Source: Chthonomonas sp. UBA2387 (GTDB taxonomy: Bacteria; Armatimonadota; Fimbriimonadia; Fimbriimonadales; Fimbriimonadaceae). From it: a stretch of 17,480 bases of DNA. Positions within the stretch are counted from its first letter, which is position 1; every line of letters begins with the position of its first letter. Below are positions 1 through 6,009 of this stretch, one piece after another. The stretch spans positions 1 through 17,480 of the forward strand of contig DDSP01000042.1 of NCBI GenBank assembly GCA_002343445.1, read 5' to 3'. The notes under the pieces are model-generated. The model was not told the origin of the DNA, made no database searches, and saw nothing but the letters and a program-made list of their open reading frames with translations. The position numbers and the translations under genes were made by a program.

Positions 1-1
1 C

Positions 2-523
2 TTCAACCTCATGAGGCCCGCCGATGGCAACGAGACGGCCGCGTGCTGGTTGGCAGCACTGGAACTCGGGCACACGCCGACGGCGCTTGCCCTCACGCGG
101 CAGAACGTCCCGCCCATCACGACCAGCGACCTGAGGCACCACCCGGCGAAACGCGGGGCCTACGTCCTGGCAGATTCCCCCGAGTTCGAGGCGATCATCG
201 TTGCCACGGGCTCGGAGGTCTCGCTGGCATTGGAAGCCCGAGGACTCTTGCAGAGCGAGGGAATCCCGGTGCGCGTGGTGAGCATGCCTGGGTGGTTCCT
301 GTTCGAGCGGCAGTCGGCAGAATATCGCCAGAGCGTCCTGCCGAGCGGAGTGCCCACGGTGAGCGTCGAGGCGGGCTCGTCGTTCGGATGGGCGCGCTAC
401 GCGCAGGCTCACGTGGCTCTGGATCGGTTCGGCGCATCGGCCCCGGCCGAGAGGTTGTTCGAGGAGTTCGGGTTCACGCCCAACGGTGTCGCGGAGGTGG
501 TGCGATCGCTGATACGCAAGTAG
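2..523 (+). CDS. tkt: Transketolase, C-terminal part (5' end outside window)
   Basis: This is the last 173 residues of a transketolase, the thiamine-diphosphate enzyme that moves two-carbon units between sugar phosphates in the pentose phosphate pathway or Calvin cycle. The reading frame is open from the left edge (F-N-L-M-R-P-A-D), so the ATG at position 11 is internal. Visible family features are RPADGNET in the pyrimidine-binding domain, LTRQNVP, the C-terminal-domain signature IVATGSEVSLALEA, VVSMPGWFLFE, and VSVEAGSSFGWARYA followed by DRFGASAPAERLFEEFGFT near the end. Length and order match the last quarter of the family (about 650-670 residues in full). The next gene starts about 30 bp downstream on the same strand, which suggests cotranscription. 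No anomaly is seen. Confidence 0.96.
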   Translation, partial: FNLMRPADGNETAACWLAALELGHTPTALALTRQNVPPITTSDLRHHPAKRGAYVLADSPEFEAIIVATGSEVSLALEARGLLQSEGIPVRVVSMPGWFLFERQSAEYRQSVLPSGVPTVSVEAGSSFGWARYAQAHVALDRFGASAPAERLFEEFGFTPNGVAEVVRSLIRK

Positions 524-555
524 GCGAAGCGAAACCCTCGCGGTCGCTCACTCCC

Positions 556-1050
556 GTGGCCACGGTGTTGTCGGTGCTGACCGGCGGCGTCTGGTTCTAT
601 GTGGGTTACATCGCGGACATGGCGATGGCCGGGCAGTGGCCCATCGGGTTCTTTCTGCTCTACGCGGCCTTGGGCGTGATGACCATGCTGGCCGTGACGC
701 TCATCGGCTTTCGCTGGTGGCATGTCGTCTTGGCCCTGGCCGCGGTGGTCGCCCTGGCCGTCTTCTCCCGGGTGCCCACCACGCCGCGCAAGGCATTTGC
801 GCTTCAAGCGCCGGGCCTCGTCGGCTTGACCGCAGACCAACTGCGCGAGCGTATGGGCGTGTACGAACCCGCGTCCGAGACGGGCGACGCGGACCTGGCC
901 TACGTATGGACCACGAACGACCGATACAAGGACGACCAGATCCGCATCTGGCTGGGCAGCGACCAGAAGGTCGTGCGCTCCGAGTTCTGGCCGGTCTGGA
1001 AGGTGGACCAAGAGCGGGACGAGAAACTGAAGGCCCAAGAGAAGGAGTAG
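556..1050 (+). CDS. Small three-helix membrane protein with soluble C-terminal domain
   Basis: I do not recognise a named family. From the proposed GTG start the protein has 164 residues. Three hydrophobic segments lie at about residues 4-22, 28-50 and 54-72, followed by a soluble tail of about 90 residues. The tail contains LTADQLRERMG, then a W-T-T-N stretch, then IRIWLGSDQKVVRSEFWP, and ends in a charged run (QERDEKLKAQEKE). This tail loosely resembles BamE/SmpA-type small domains, in which a lead helix precedes strands ending in a D-x-K-V hairpin; that is inference only. The open frame runs back inside tkt, but no plausible start with a Shine-Dalgarno sequence is visible there. GTG at 556 keeps all three helices, whereas ATG at 619 would remove the first. 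Its last codons contain the Shine-Dalgarno sequence of the next gene, so the two are likely in one operon. Confidence 0.7.
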   Translation: MATVLSVLTGGVWFYVGYIADMAMAGQWPIGFFLLYAALGVMTMLAVTLIGFRWWHVVLALAAVVALAVFSRVPTTPRKAFALQAPGLVGLTADQLRERMGVYEPASETGDADLAYVWTTNDRYKDDQIRIWLGSDQKVVRSEFWPVWKVDQERDEKLKAQEKE

Positions 1051-1054
1051 GCGC

Positions 1055-1582
1055 ATGGAAGGGCGACAGGTCCGCAAAAAGGCCGCGATCAGGAAGGTGT
1101 TTCGTGGCGGGCCGGCCAGCCAAGCCGAGATCTCGTTTCTGCTGCAGGACTTTGAAGACGCCTACAACGTAGGCTCGATCTTTCGGCTCGCGGATGCCGT
1201 CGGCGCGAAACTGATCGTGGGCACGGGTCGAACGCCGCTCCCGCCGGACCCGATGATCGGCGTCACGTCGCTCGGCCACCACCGCCGGATTCCGTTTCGG
1301 CACGTCGCGGGCCACGAGGAGGCGGGCAATGCGCTCCGGGAGGAAGGTTGGACGCTCGTCGCCGTCGAAGTCGCGGAAGGCGCGATTCCGTTCCTAGAGT
1401 ACGAGTTTCCCCAGCGGGTCTGCCTGGTGCTCGGCAACGAGGGCGCGGGCGTCTATGGCGCGCTGTTGCGGCAGTGCGCCGCAGCGGTCTATGTGCCGAT
1501 GTTCGGCAAGGGGCGCTCGATGAACGTGGCCATGTGTGCGGGCATCGTGGCTTACCGAGCGATTCTCAAAGAATCTTCGTGA
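1055..1582 (+). CDS. SpoU/TrmH-family RNA 2'-O-methyltransferase
   Basis: This 175-residue protein belongs to the SPOUT superfamily, which transfers methyl from S-adenosylmethionine to ribose 2'-OH in tRNA or rRNA. The three SpoU motifs are present: motif 1 NVGSIFRLADAVGA (residues 38-51), motif 2 VCLVLGNEGAGV (122-133), and motif 3 VYVPMFGKGRSMNVAMCAG (145-163), which holds the trefoil-knot Ser-x-Asn. It is close to a minimal catalytic domain with no N-terminal substrate-binding extension, so the RNA target cannot be read from the sequence. The start is well supported by AAGGAG at 1042-1047, seven bases before the ATG. This site overlaps the stop of the upstream membrane-protein gene and implies translational coupling. 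No RNA gene lies nearby to suggest a substrate. Confidence 0.9.
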   Translation: MEGRQVRKKAAIRKVFRGGPASQAEISFLLQDFEDAYNVGSIFRLADAVGAKLIVGTGRTPLPPDPMIGVTSLGHHRRIPFRHVAGHEEAGNALREEGWTLVAVEVAEGAIPFLEYEFPQRVCLVLGNEGAGVYGALLRQCAAAVYVPMFGKGRSMNVAMCAGIVAYRAILKESS

Positions 1583-1585
1583 AGC

Positions 1586-1606
1586 CGTCCACAAACAACG
1601 TGGACG
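1586..1606. repeat. Perfect 7-bp inverted repeat between the SpoU-family gene and dinB-like gene
   Basis: CGTCCAC is followed by seven bases (AAACAAC) and then GTGGACG. The repeat starts four bases after the stop of the methyltransferase gene and covers the -35 region and spacer of the predicted promoter for the next gene. It could be an operator or a weak terminator. No T-run follows it, which makes the terminator reading less likely. Confidence 0.55.
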
Positions 1607-1616
1607 TATGTATACT
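1588..1616 (+). promoter_or_regulatory. Predicted sigma-70-type promoter of the DinB-like gene
   Basis: The -35 TCCACA (4 of 6 matches to TTGACA) at 1588-1593 and the -10 TATACT (5 of 6) at 1611-1616 are separated by exactly 17 bp. The predicted start of transcription is at about 1622-1624, only two to four bases before the ATG at 1626, so the mRNA would have almost no leader. Confidence 0.55.
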
Positions 1617-1625
1617 ATCGTCGCT

Positions 1626-2099
1626 ATGTCACTCAAGACCCACGTGGCCGGACAGGTGAGAACCTGGGGCTACCTCCTCGACAAAGATCTTCAGCACGTG
1701 CCCGGCGGCATCGCCACCGACTCGCCCGGAGGAAAGGCGCGTTCGCCCCGCTCCGTGGCCATCGAAACCGCCGTGTTCAACGACCTCCTTCTGGCGCAGG
1801 CCAAGGGCGAAACCGTGGACATGGAGTCCTTCTTCGGCGAGGGCATGGGCGCGTACGAGGCCTCTTGCCCGGACACCGATGCGGTGCGCGGCGCGGTTTC
1901 GAACTCGGTGAACAACTTGGCCACGTGGATCGACGCGGCTTCCGAGGAGGACCTGCTCAAGGAAGTGACCGCTCCCTGGGGCATGACGATGACCTTGGCG
2001 GACCTGCTGCTCCACGCTTCGGCCCACATGGCCTATCACAGCGGCCAGGTGAACTTCGTGCAGTTGCTCCACGGCGACGACGCGATGCACTGGATGTAA
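1626..2099 (+). CDS. DinB-like (DinB/YfiT four-helix bundle) family protein
   Basis: This 157-residue protein is likely a four-helix-bundle member of the DinB/YfiT superfamily. Members are often metal-binding, and several act as thiol-dependent S-transferases or are stress-induced; the substrate here is unknown. The best evidence is the last helix, LLLHASAHMAYHSGQVNFVQLL, with H130, H134 and H138 and the characteristic H-x3-H-x-G-Q. The usual early metal-ligand histidine near residue 50 is not obvious, since the matching helix reads VAIETAVFNDLLL, so metal binding may be altered. ATG at 1626 is chosen because the predicted -10 ends at 1616. An in-frame ATG at 1608 would lie upstream of that -10. 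The gene converges on the P-type ATPase gene with a 7-bp gap. Confidence 0.75.
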   Translation: MSLKTHVAGQVRTWGYLLDKDLQHVPGGIATDSPGGKARSPRSVAIETAVFNDLLLAQAKGETVDMESFFGEGMGAYEASCPDTDAVRGAVSNSVNNLATWIDAASEEDLLKEVTAPWGMTMTLADLLLHASAHMAYHSGQVNFVQLLHGDDAMHWM

Positions 2100-2106
2100 C
2101 CAAAGG

Positions 2107-4032
2107 TCAGCCCGCTGCCGGTCGTCCCGGCCCCGCTAGGAGCCGGAGCCCGTTGAGGATGACGATTACGGTCGACCCTTCGTGACCGATCACGGCGATC
2201 GGCAGCGGCAACTTGCCCAGCAAAGACGCCAGCGTAAGCACCGCGATGACGCCTCCCGCAAAGGCGAGGTTGAACGCGATGACGGCGCGGGCTCTGCGAC
2301 CCAATCGCACGACTTCCGCGAGTGCGGTCAGCCGGTCGCGCATCAAGACGACGTCTGCGGCCTGCAACGCCACGTCGCTGCCCAACCCGCCCATCGCTAC
2401 CCCCAGATGGGCGCGCTTGAGCACCGGTGCGTCGTTGACCCCGTCGCCCACCATCATCACGCGTTTGCCTTGCGCAATGAGTTCCTGAATGGCGTGAGCC
2501 TTGTCCTCGGGCAACATGGCCGCCCGATAGTCCTCGATCCCCAACTGCGTGGCGACGGCGTGTGCGGTGTTCTTGTTGTCCCCTGTCAGCATCACAACGT
2601 GCTTGACTCCGGTGGCGCGCAGCGCTTCCAACGCCTGCTTGGCCTCGGGCCGAACGGTGTCGGCCAGCCCAAATCCTGCCAAACGGTCGCCGGCTCGCAT
2701 CAGGGCCACGGTCATTCCCTTGGCTTGCAGGGTGGCCACGTCGTCTCGGAAGGCCTGAGGCAGCGTGTCCATGTCGAAGTACCGGGCCTGGCCGATCTCC
2801 ACGCGCAACCCGTCGATCGTGGCGGATACTCCCAAGCCCGGGGTGACCTCCGTCGCCGTCGCTTCGGGCACGGGGATCCCCTGAGCCTCGGCCGCCCGCA
2901 CGATGGCGTCGGCGATCGGGTGGTCGCTGTATTGCTCCGCGCCCGAGGCCAAGCGCAAGAGAGCCGCAGACTCCGTAGAAAGGGGCCCCGAGCCCGTCCA
3001 ACATCCGGCAGACGCATCGCAGGTTCGGTCCTCGGGAGAGGTCGCTCGGTGGCAGACACAGATCTCGACCAGTTCCGGCCGTCCTGTGGTCAGGGTCCCC
3101 GTCTTGTCCATCGCGACCGCATTGACCGTTCCCGCCGCCTCGATGTACGCGCCCCCCCGGACCAAGATGCCGTTGCGCGCCGCCCAGGCGAGCGCCGAGA
3201 GCGTCGAGGCCGGGGACGAGATGACCAAGGCGCATGGGCTAAGAGCGACCAGCAACGTCAGCGCCTGATAGAACGCCTCCGGCCAGGGGGAGCCGATCGC
3301 CGCGCGGACGAGCAGGGAAGCCACCGACGCGAACACGACGAAGAAGGTGTATCGCTGCCCAAACCACTGGCTGACCCGCTCGCCGCTGGCCTTGTTCTCC
3401 TGCGCCTCGGCCACCAGCTGGACGATGCGGTCGAGCGTGCTGTCGCCGACCACGCCCGTGACTTCGACAAGGATCAACCCCTCAACGTTGGTGGTCCCGG
3501 ACAAAACCCTGTCGCCAAGCCCCTTCGCGACAGGCACGCTCTCCCCCGTCAGCGTGGCTTCATTGACCGAGGTGGACCCTTCGAGAACCACGCCATCGAG
3601 CGGTACGGCCTCGAACGGTCGCACCCGCACCCGCTCGCCCAATGCGACAGACTCCACCGGAACCCGGACGTCCTCCCCGTCGCGCACGACGGTCGCTTCC
3701 AGAGGCCGAAGTTGGATCACCCCTTCGATGGCCGACTTCGTTCGGGCCATCGCCAACGATTCCAGCGTGCTGGAAAGGCTGAACAGGAAGAGCAGGACTG
3801 CGGCATCGGTCGCTCGGTCAACGGCGATAGCCCCGATGGCGGCGAGCACCATCAACAGGTTTACGTCCAGGCTGCGTTCGCGGATCGACGCCCAAGCCGT
3901 CTTGACCGCGAACAGCGAGCCCGCAGTGATGGAGAGATAGGGAAGGACCGGATGCAACCCAAAAAGGGCAAGAGCGAGGAAAACCCCGCCAGCACCGGTC
4001 AGAGCCGTTTGGAGGTCGATGCGGGCTCGCAC
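2107..4032 (-). CDS. P1B-4-type metal-transporting P-type ATPase
   Basis: This 641-residue ATP-driven metal exporter of the inner membrane contains all P-type landmarks: TGES (162-165) in the actuator domain, the phosphorylated aspartate D309 in DKTGTLT, SDHP (369-372), TGDN (483-486) and GDGVNDAP (529-536). The metal signature is SPC (265-267) in the sixth-helix region together with HEGST (617-621) in the last membrane segment. This is the P1B-4 pattern known from CoaT, CtpD and PfeT proteins, which export Co, Fe or related divalent ions. The lack of an N-terminal metal-binding domain also fits. An unusual Cys/His-rich stretch (C325, C327, H328, C338, C344) lies just after the phosphorylation site. 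The start codon is GTG, directly preceded by an in-frame TAA. No recognisable metalloregulator gene is adjacent. The exact metal cannot be assigned from sequence. Confidence 0.93.
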   Translation of the reverse strand: MRARIDLQTALTGAGGVFLALALFGLHPVLPYLSITAGSLFAVKTAWASIRERSLDVNLLMVLAAIGAIAVDRATDAAVLLFLFSLSSTLESLAMARTKSAIEGVIQLRPLEATVVRDGEDVRVPVESVALGERVRVRPFEAVPLDGVVLEGSTSVNEATLTGESVPVAKGLGDRVLSGTTNVEGLILVEVTGVVGDSTLDRIVQLVAEAQENKASGERVSQWFGQRYTFFVVFASVASLLVRAAIGSPWPEAFYQALTLLVALSPCALVISSPASTLSALAWAARNGILVRGGAYIEAAGTVNAVAMDKTGTLTTGRPELVEICVCHRATSPEDRTCDASAGCWTGSGPLSTESAALLRLASGAEQYSDHPIADAIVRAAEAQGIPVPEATATEVTPGLGVSATIDGLRVEIGQARYFDMDTLPQAFRDDVATLQAKGMTVALMRAGDRLAGFGLADTVRPEAKQALEALRATGVKHVVMLTGDNKNTAHAVATQLGIEDYRAAMLPEDKAHAIQELIAQGKRVMMVGDGVNDAPVLKRAHLGVAMGGLGSDVALQAADVVLMRDRLTALAEVVRLGRRARAVIAFNLAFAGGVIAVLTLASLLGKLPLPIAVIGHEGSTVIVILNGLRLLAGPGRPAAG

Positions 4033-4049
4033 TTAGCCTAAGCATGACA

Positions 4050-4086
4050 CGGGCGCACCGGAAGCCCGTAGGCTCCGGTGCGCCCG
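4050..4086 (-). terminator. Long GC-rich hairpin after the mini-lipoprotein gene
   Basis: A 16-base arm at 4051-4066 (start GGGCGCACCGGA) pairs with 4071-4085 (end TCCGGTGCGCCC) with one bulged base and a CGTA loop. The C at 4050 and G at 4086 extend the stem. It begins seven bases after the lipoprotein stop and precedes the ATPase gene. No U-run follows on the minus strand, so it may attenuate transcription or protect the mRNA end rather than fully terminate. Confidence 0.6.
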
Positions 4087-4092
4087 CAAGAG

Positions 4093-4272
4093 CTACCGCG
4101 ACTCGTCTTCGTTGATCGCTGCGCCGCGCTTCGGTTGGGCCGAGTTGGCGTCTTCGACCGTGTACGTCTTGCCGGAATCGGCCTCCGGTCCGGCGGCGTT
4201 GCCGCCGCTGTTGCCGCAACCGATCAAGGCAACGGCAATCCCACTCAGAAAGAGGAGCCTCAGGGGAAGCAT
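4093..4272 (-). CDS. Tiny lipoprotein overlapping the prepilin gene
   Basis: This is a 59-residue predicted lipoprotein. The N-terminus MLPLRLLFLSGIAVALIGC forms a short signal peptide ending in the lipobox L-I-G-C, with the lipidated cysteine at residue 19. The mature part of about 40 residues is polar and probably disordered (G-N-S-G-G-N start, acidic N-E-D-E-S-R end). ATG 4272 is chosen over the longer open frame from 4368 because it places the signal peptide at the N-terminus. The gene overlaps the last 13 bases of the upstream prepilin gene in another frame, which implies translational coupling and a shared transcript. Only a weak purine-rich GGGG lies upstream. No homologous family is recognised. 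A role at the envelope beside the pseudopilin is inferred from this linkage. Confidence 0.75.
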   Translation of the reverse strand: MLPLRLLFLSGIAVALIGCGNSGGNAAGPEADSGKTYTVEDANSAQPKRGAAINEDESR

Positions 4273-5273
4273 AGCGCGTTCGTCCCCGTGGTGCCGTACT
4301 GGTAGGCAAAGGTCGAGTCGGGCCGGAACATGCTCATGTAGTGGGGCGAGCCCGGTGCGCTGACGCAACGCATCGGCGAGATGACGTGACCTGCCGGATA
4401 GCCGGGCTCGGCGGGAGGCCCGCCGTACGTGTATCCCGGTTCATCGAGTGCGGTCACATTCGATCCAGCCGGGGTCGAAGTGTCCGAACCCATCCGCTTG
4501 AAGCGGGCCGAAGAATCCGCCGAGACGTAGATGTTGCCGTTCTGGAACGAACGAACCGTGTCGTTGGCGGGAACAAACGTGAACTCGTACGTGTCTTCGC
4601 GCGAGCGGGCCGTTAGACCGGCCTGCACGGCGCCCGAGGGGTTGAATCGGCACGGTGGCGCCTGGTTCGTGGCCGTGCCCACAAAGGTGCATCGGAGGTA
4701 GGGTGACGTGTAGCCATAGCCTCGGTAGGCCTCCTTGCCGTTGCCAAACCACATCATGGGCAGCTTGCTCGGTGTCGCGATCGCGCCCGCGTTCCACAGG
4801 TGGAGCAACCCGTTCCCCGAAAGGGCCACGATGGGCAGGTTCGCAGGAGCCGTGGCGTAGTTGAAGCCCGAGGTGTAAAGGTTCAGACCTGCGCCACCGT
4901 AGATGTCGAAGCTCTTGGTGTAAGGGTGAATGGCGTTGTGGAACGCGACCTCGTCCGCTTGCCGAGCCGCCGCATTGACGCCCCAACCAGCCGGGATGGA
5001 CCACAGCCGATACGGGCCCAAGCCACTCGCCGACACCGGACCGCTGACCACCGTGTTCGTGATCGGGTCGATGGCGTGCATCGAAGGAAAGGCGTCGTCG
5101 TTGTCCGACAGGTACATCAGCATGGCGGTGCCCGCCTGCTTGGTGTTGGAAATGACGGTGGTCTTCTGCGCCGCCGTCTTGGCCTGGGCATAAACCGGGA
5201 AGAGCATCGCGGCCAGAATCGCGATGATCGCAATGACCACGAGGAGTTCGATAAGGGTAAAGGCGCGTTTCAT
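4260..5273 (-). CDS. Prepilin-type (DUF1559-like) secreted pseudopilin
   Basis: This 337-residue protein has a type IV prepilin N-terminus: MKRA, then FTLIELLVVIAIIAILAAML. A prepilin peptidase would cleave after A4, leaving F at +1 and the conserved glutamate at +5. Alanine replaces the more usual glycine before the cut. A long helix leads into FPVYAQAKTAAQKTTVISNTKQAGTAM and then a large, mostly beta domain containing four or more cysteines (TSPYLRC, APPCRF, PMRC, NALC). Such proteins occur in large families in Planctomycetes and Armatimonadota, and their role is poorly defined. The typical H-x9-DG motif of DUF1559 is not evident, so the subfamily is uncertain. ATG 5273 is chosen because it places the class III signal exactly; the frame stays open to 5333. 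The gene overlaps the following mini-lipoprotein. Confidence 0.9.
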   Translation of the reverse strand: MKRAFTLIELLVVIAIIAILAAMLFPVYAQAKTAAQKTTVISNTKQAGTAMLMYLSDNDDAFPSMHAIDPITNTVVSGPVSASGLGPYRLWSIPAGWGVNAAARQADEVAFHNAIHPYTKSFDIYGGAGLNLYTSGFNYATAPANLPIVALSGNGLLHLWNAGAIATPSKLPMMWFGNGKEAYRGYGYTSPYLRCTFVGTATNQAPPCRFNPSGAVQAGLTARSREDTYEFTFVPANDTVRSFQNGNIYVSADSSARFKRMGSDTSTPAGSNVTALDEPGYTYGGPPAEPGYPAGHVISPMRCVSAPGSPHYMSMFRPDSTFAYQYGTTGTNALCFP

Positions 5274-5298
5274 GGGAATGGGAGCCTCGAACCCCTCT

Positions 5299-5304
5299 AT
5301 CATA
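5299..5304 (-). promoter_or_regulatory. Possible -10 element (TATGAT) of the prepilin gene
   Basis: TATGAT on the minus strand matches TATAAT at 5 of 6 positions. It would start transcription near 5292, about 20 bases before the ATG at 5273. No convincing -35 lies 16-18 bp upstream. Confidence 0.35.
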
Positions 5305-5329
5305 ACGGATCGCAGCCCGTAATGTATAG

Positions 5330-5361
5330 ACAAAATACAAGCGGGGGCTTGAAGCCCCCGC
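5330..5361 (-). terminator. Rho-independent terminator of the secreted-protein operon
   Basis: On the minus strand the hairpin GCGGGGGC-TTCAA-GCCCCCGC (5361-5341) is followed at once by the T-rich TTGTATTTTG. It lies about 28 bases after the stop of the 199-residue secreted protein and separates that operon from the prepilin gene. Confidence 0.85.
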
Positions 5362-5388
5362 TCGGATCACTCGCTCTCGAGATGCGGA

Positions 5389-5988
5389 TCAGAAACGAAT
5401 GAGGATCAGCTCGCCGGGGCTGACGTAGGTGCCGGGACCATGGTCAGGCGCCACATCGATCCGTCGATCGAGAACGATCTTCATCTTGCCGCCCGTGAAC
5501 AGCGGGAACGCCCACGTGAAGTTGCTCCACGCGTTGTTGAACGTGACTCCGTTCGCGAACAAAGGCAGACCCAGCGCCATCGGCAGGTTCGCGTAGTCGT
5601 ACGCGATCGCTCGGTAGAGGGCGGGGATGTTCAAGTTGGTCAGCGGGCCGCTGGGGCCGGAACCCGGGACCTTGGTGAGGTCGCCAAAGTTCTGGAAGTC
5701 GATGCCCAACTGCTCGTTGTGGTAGATCATGATCTCCGTCGAGCCCTGGTGCCAGCCGGAGCCCCAACCGTCCACCGTGAACACGGCCGACATGAAGCCG
5801 TTCACGTAGAGGTACGGGTTCACGTAGGTCGTCGTGGGCATGCCGAAGTAGATGATGTTGACCAGGCCGTGGTAGTGACCGGCGAAGTCGCTGTCCACGG
5901 TGTAAGTGAACACGCGGCCACCGAGCGGCTGGGCAAAACCGACGGCTGCGAAGGCCGTGATTCCCAAGAGCGTTGCGATGCGTTTCAT
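5389..5988 (-). CDS. Secreted protein of unknown function, partner of the WD40/dockerin gene
   Basis: This 199-residue protein has a clear Sec signal peptide: a K-R N-terminus, the hydrophobic core IATLLGITAFAAV, and likely cleavage after G-F-A at residue 19. The mature part is rich in aromatic residues, glycine, Asn and Asp, with repeated TYV/NPYLYVNGF-like strands, so a beta-sandwich is plausible. It contains only the initiator Met region in common with known families and no recognisable catalytic motif. The Shine-Dalgarno AAGGA at 5997-6001 supports the ATG at 5988. It begins 21 bp after the stop of the 1186-residue WD40/dockerin gene and is followed by a strong terminator, so the two probably form one transcript. 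Export with that protein, and perhaps binding to it, is inferred from context. Confidence 0.85.
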   Translation of the reverse strand: MKRIATLLGITAFAAVGFAQPLGGRVFTYTVDSDFAGHYHGLVNIIYFGMPTTTYVNPYLYVNGFMSAVFTVDGWGSGWHQGSTEIMIYHNEQLGIDFQNFGDLTKVPGSGPSGPLTNLNIPALYRAIAYDYANLPMALGLPLFANGVTFNNAWSNFTWAFPLFTGGKMKIVLDRRIDVAPDHGPGTYVSPGELILIRF

Positions 5989-6009
5989 GGTGATGTTCCT
6001 TGTACGAGC

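Noticed and set aside
2182..4041. 619-codon plus-strand frame opposite the P-type ATPase
   Set aside because: Composition is rich in Arg, His, Gly and Gln, with no motif; it is an antisense shadow of the ATPase gene.
5274..5333. Upstream start at 5333 for the prepilin gene
   Set aside because: It would put 20 residues before the prepilin cleavage signal, and the predicted -10 lies inside that stretch.
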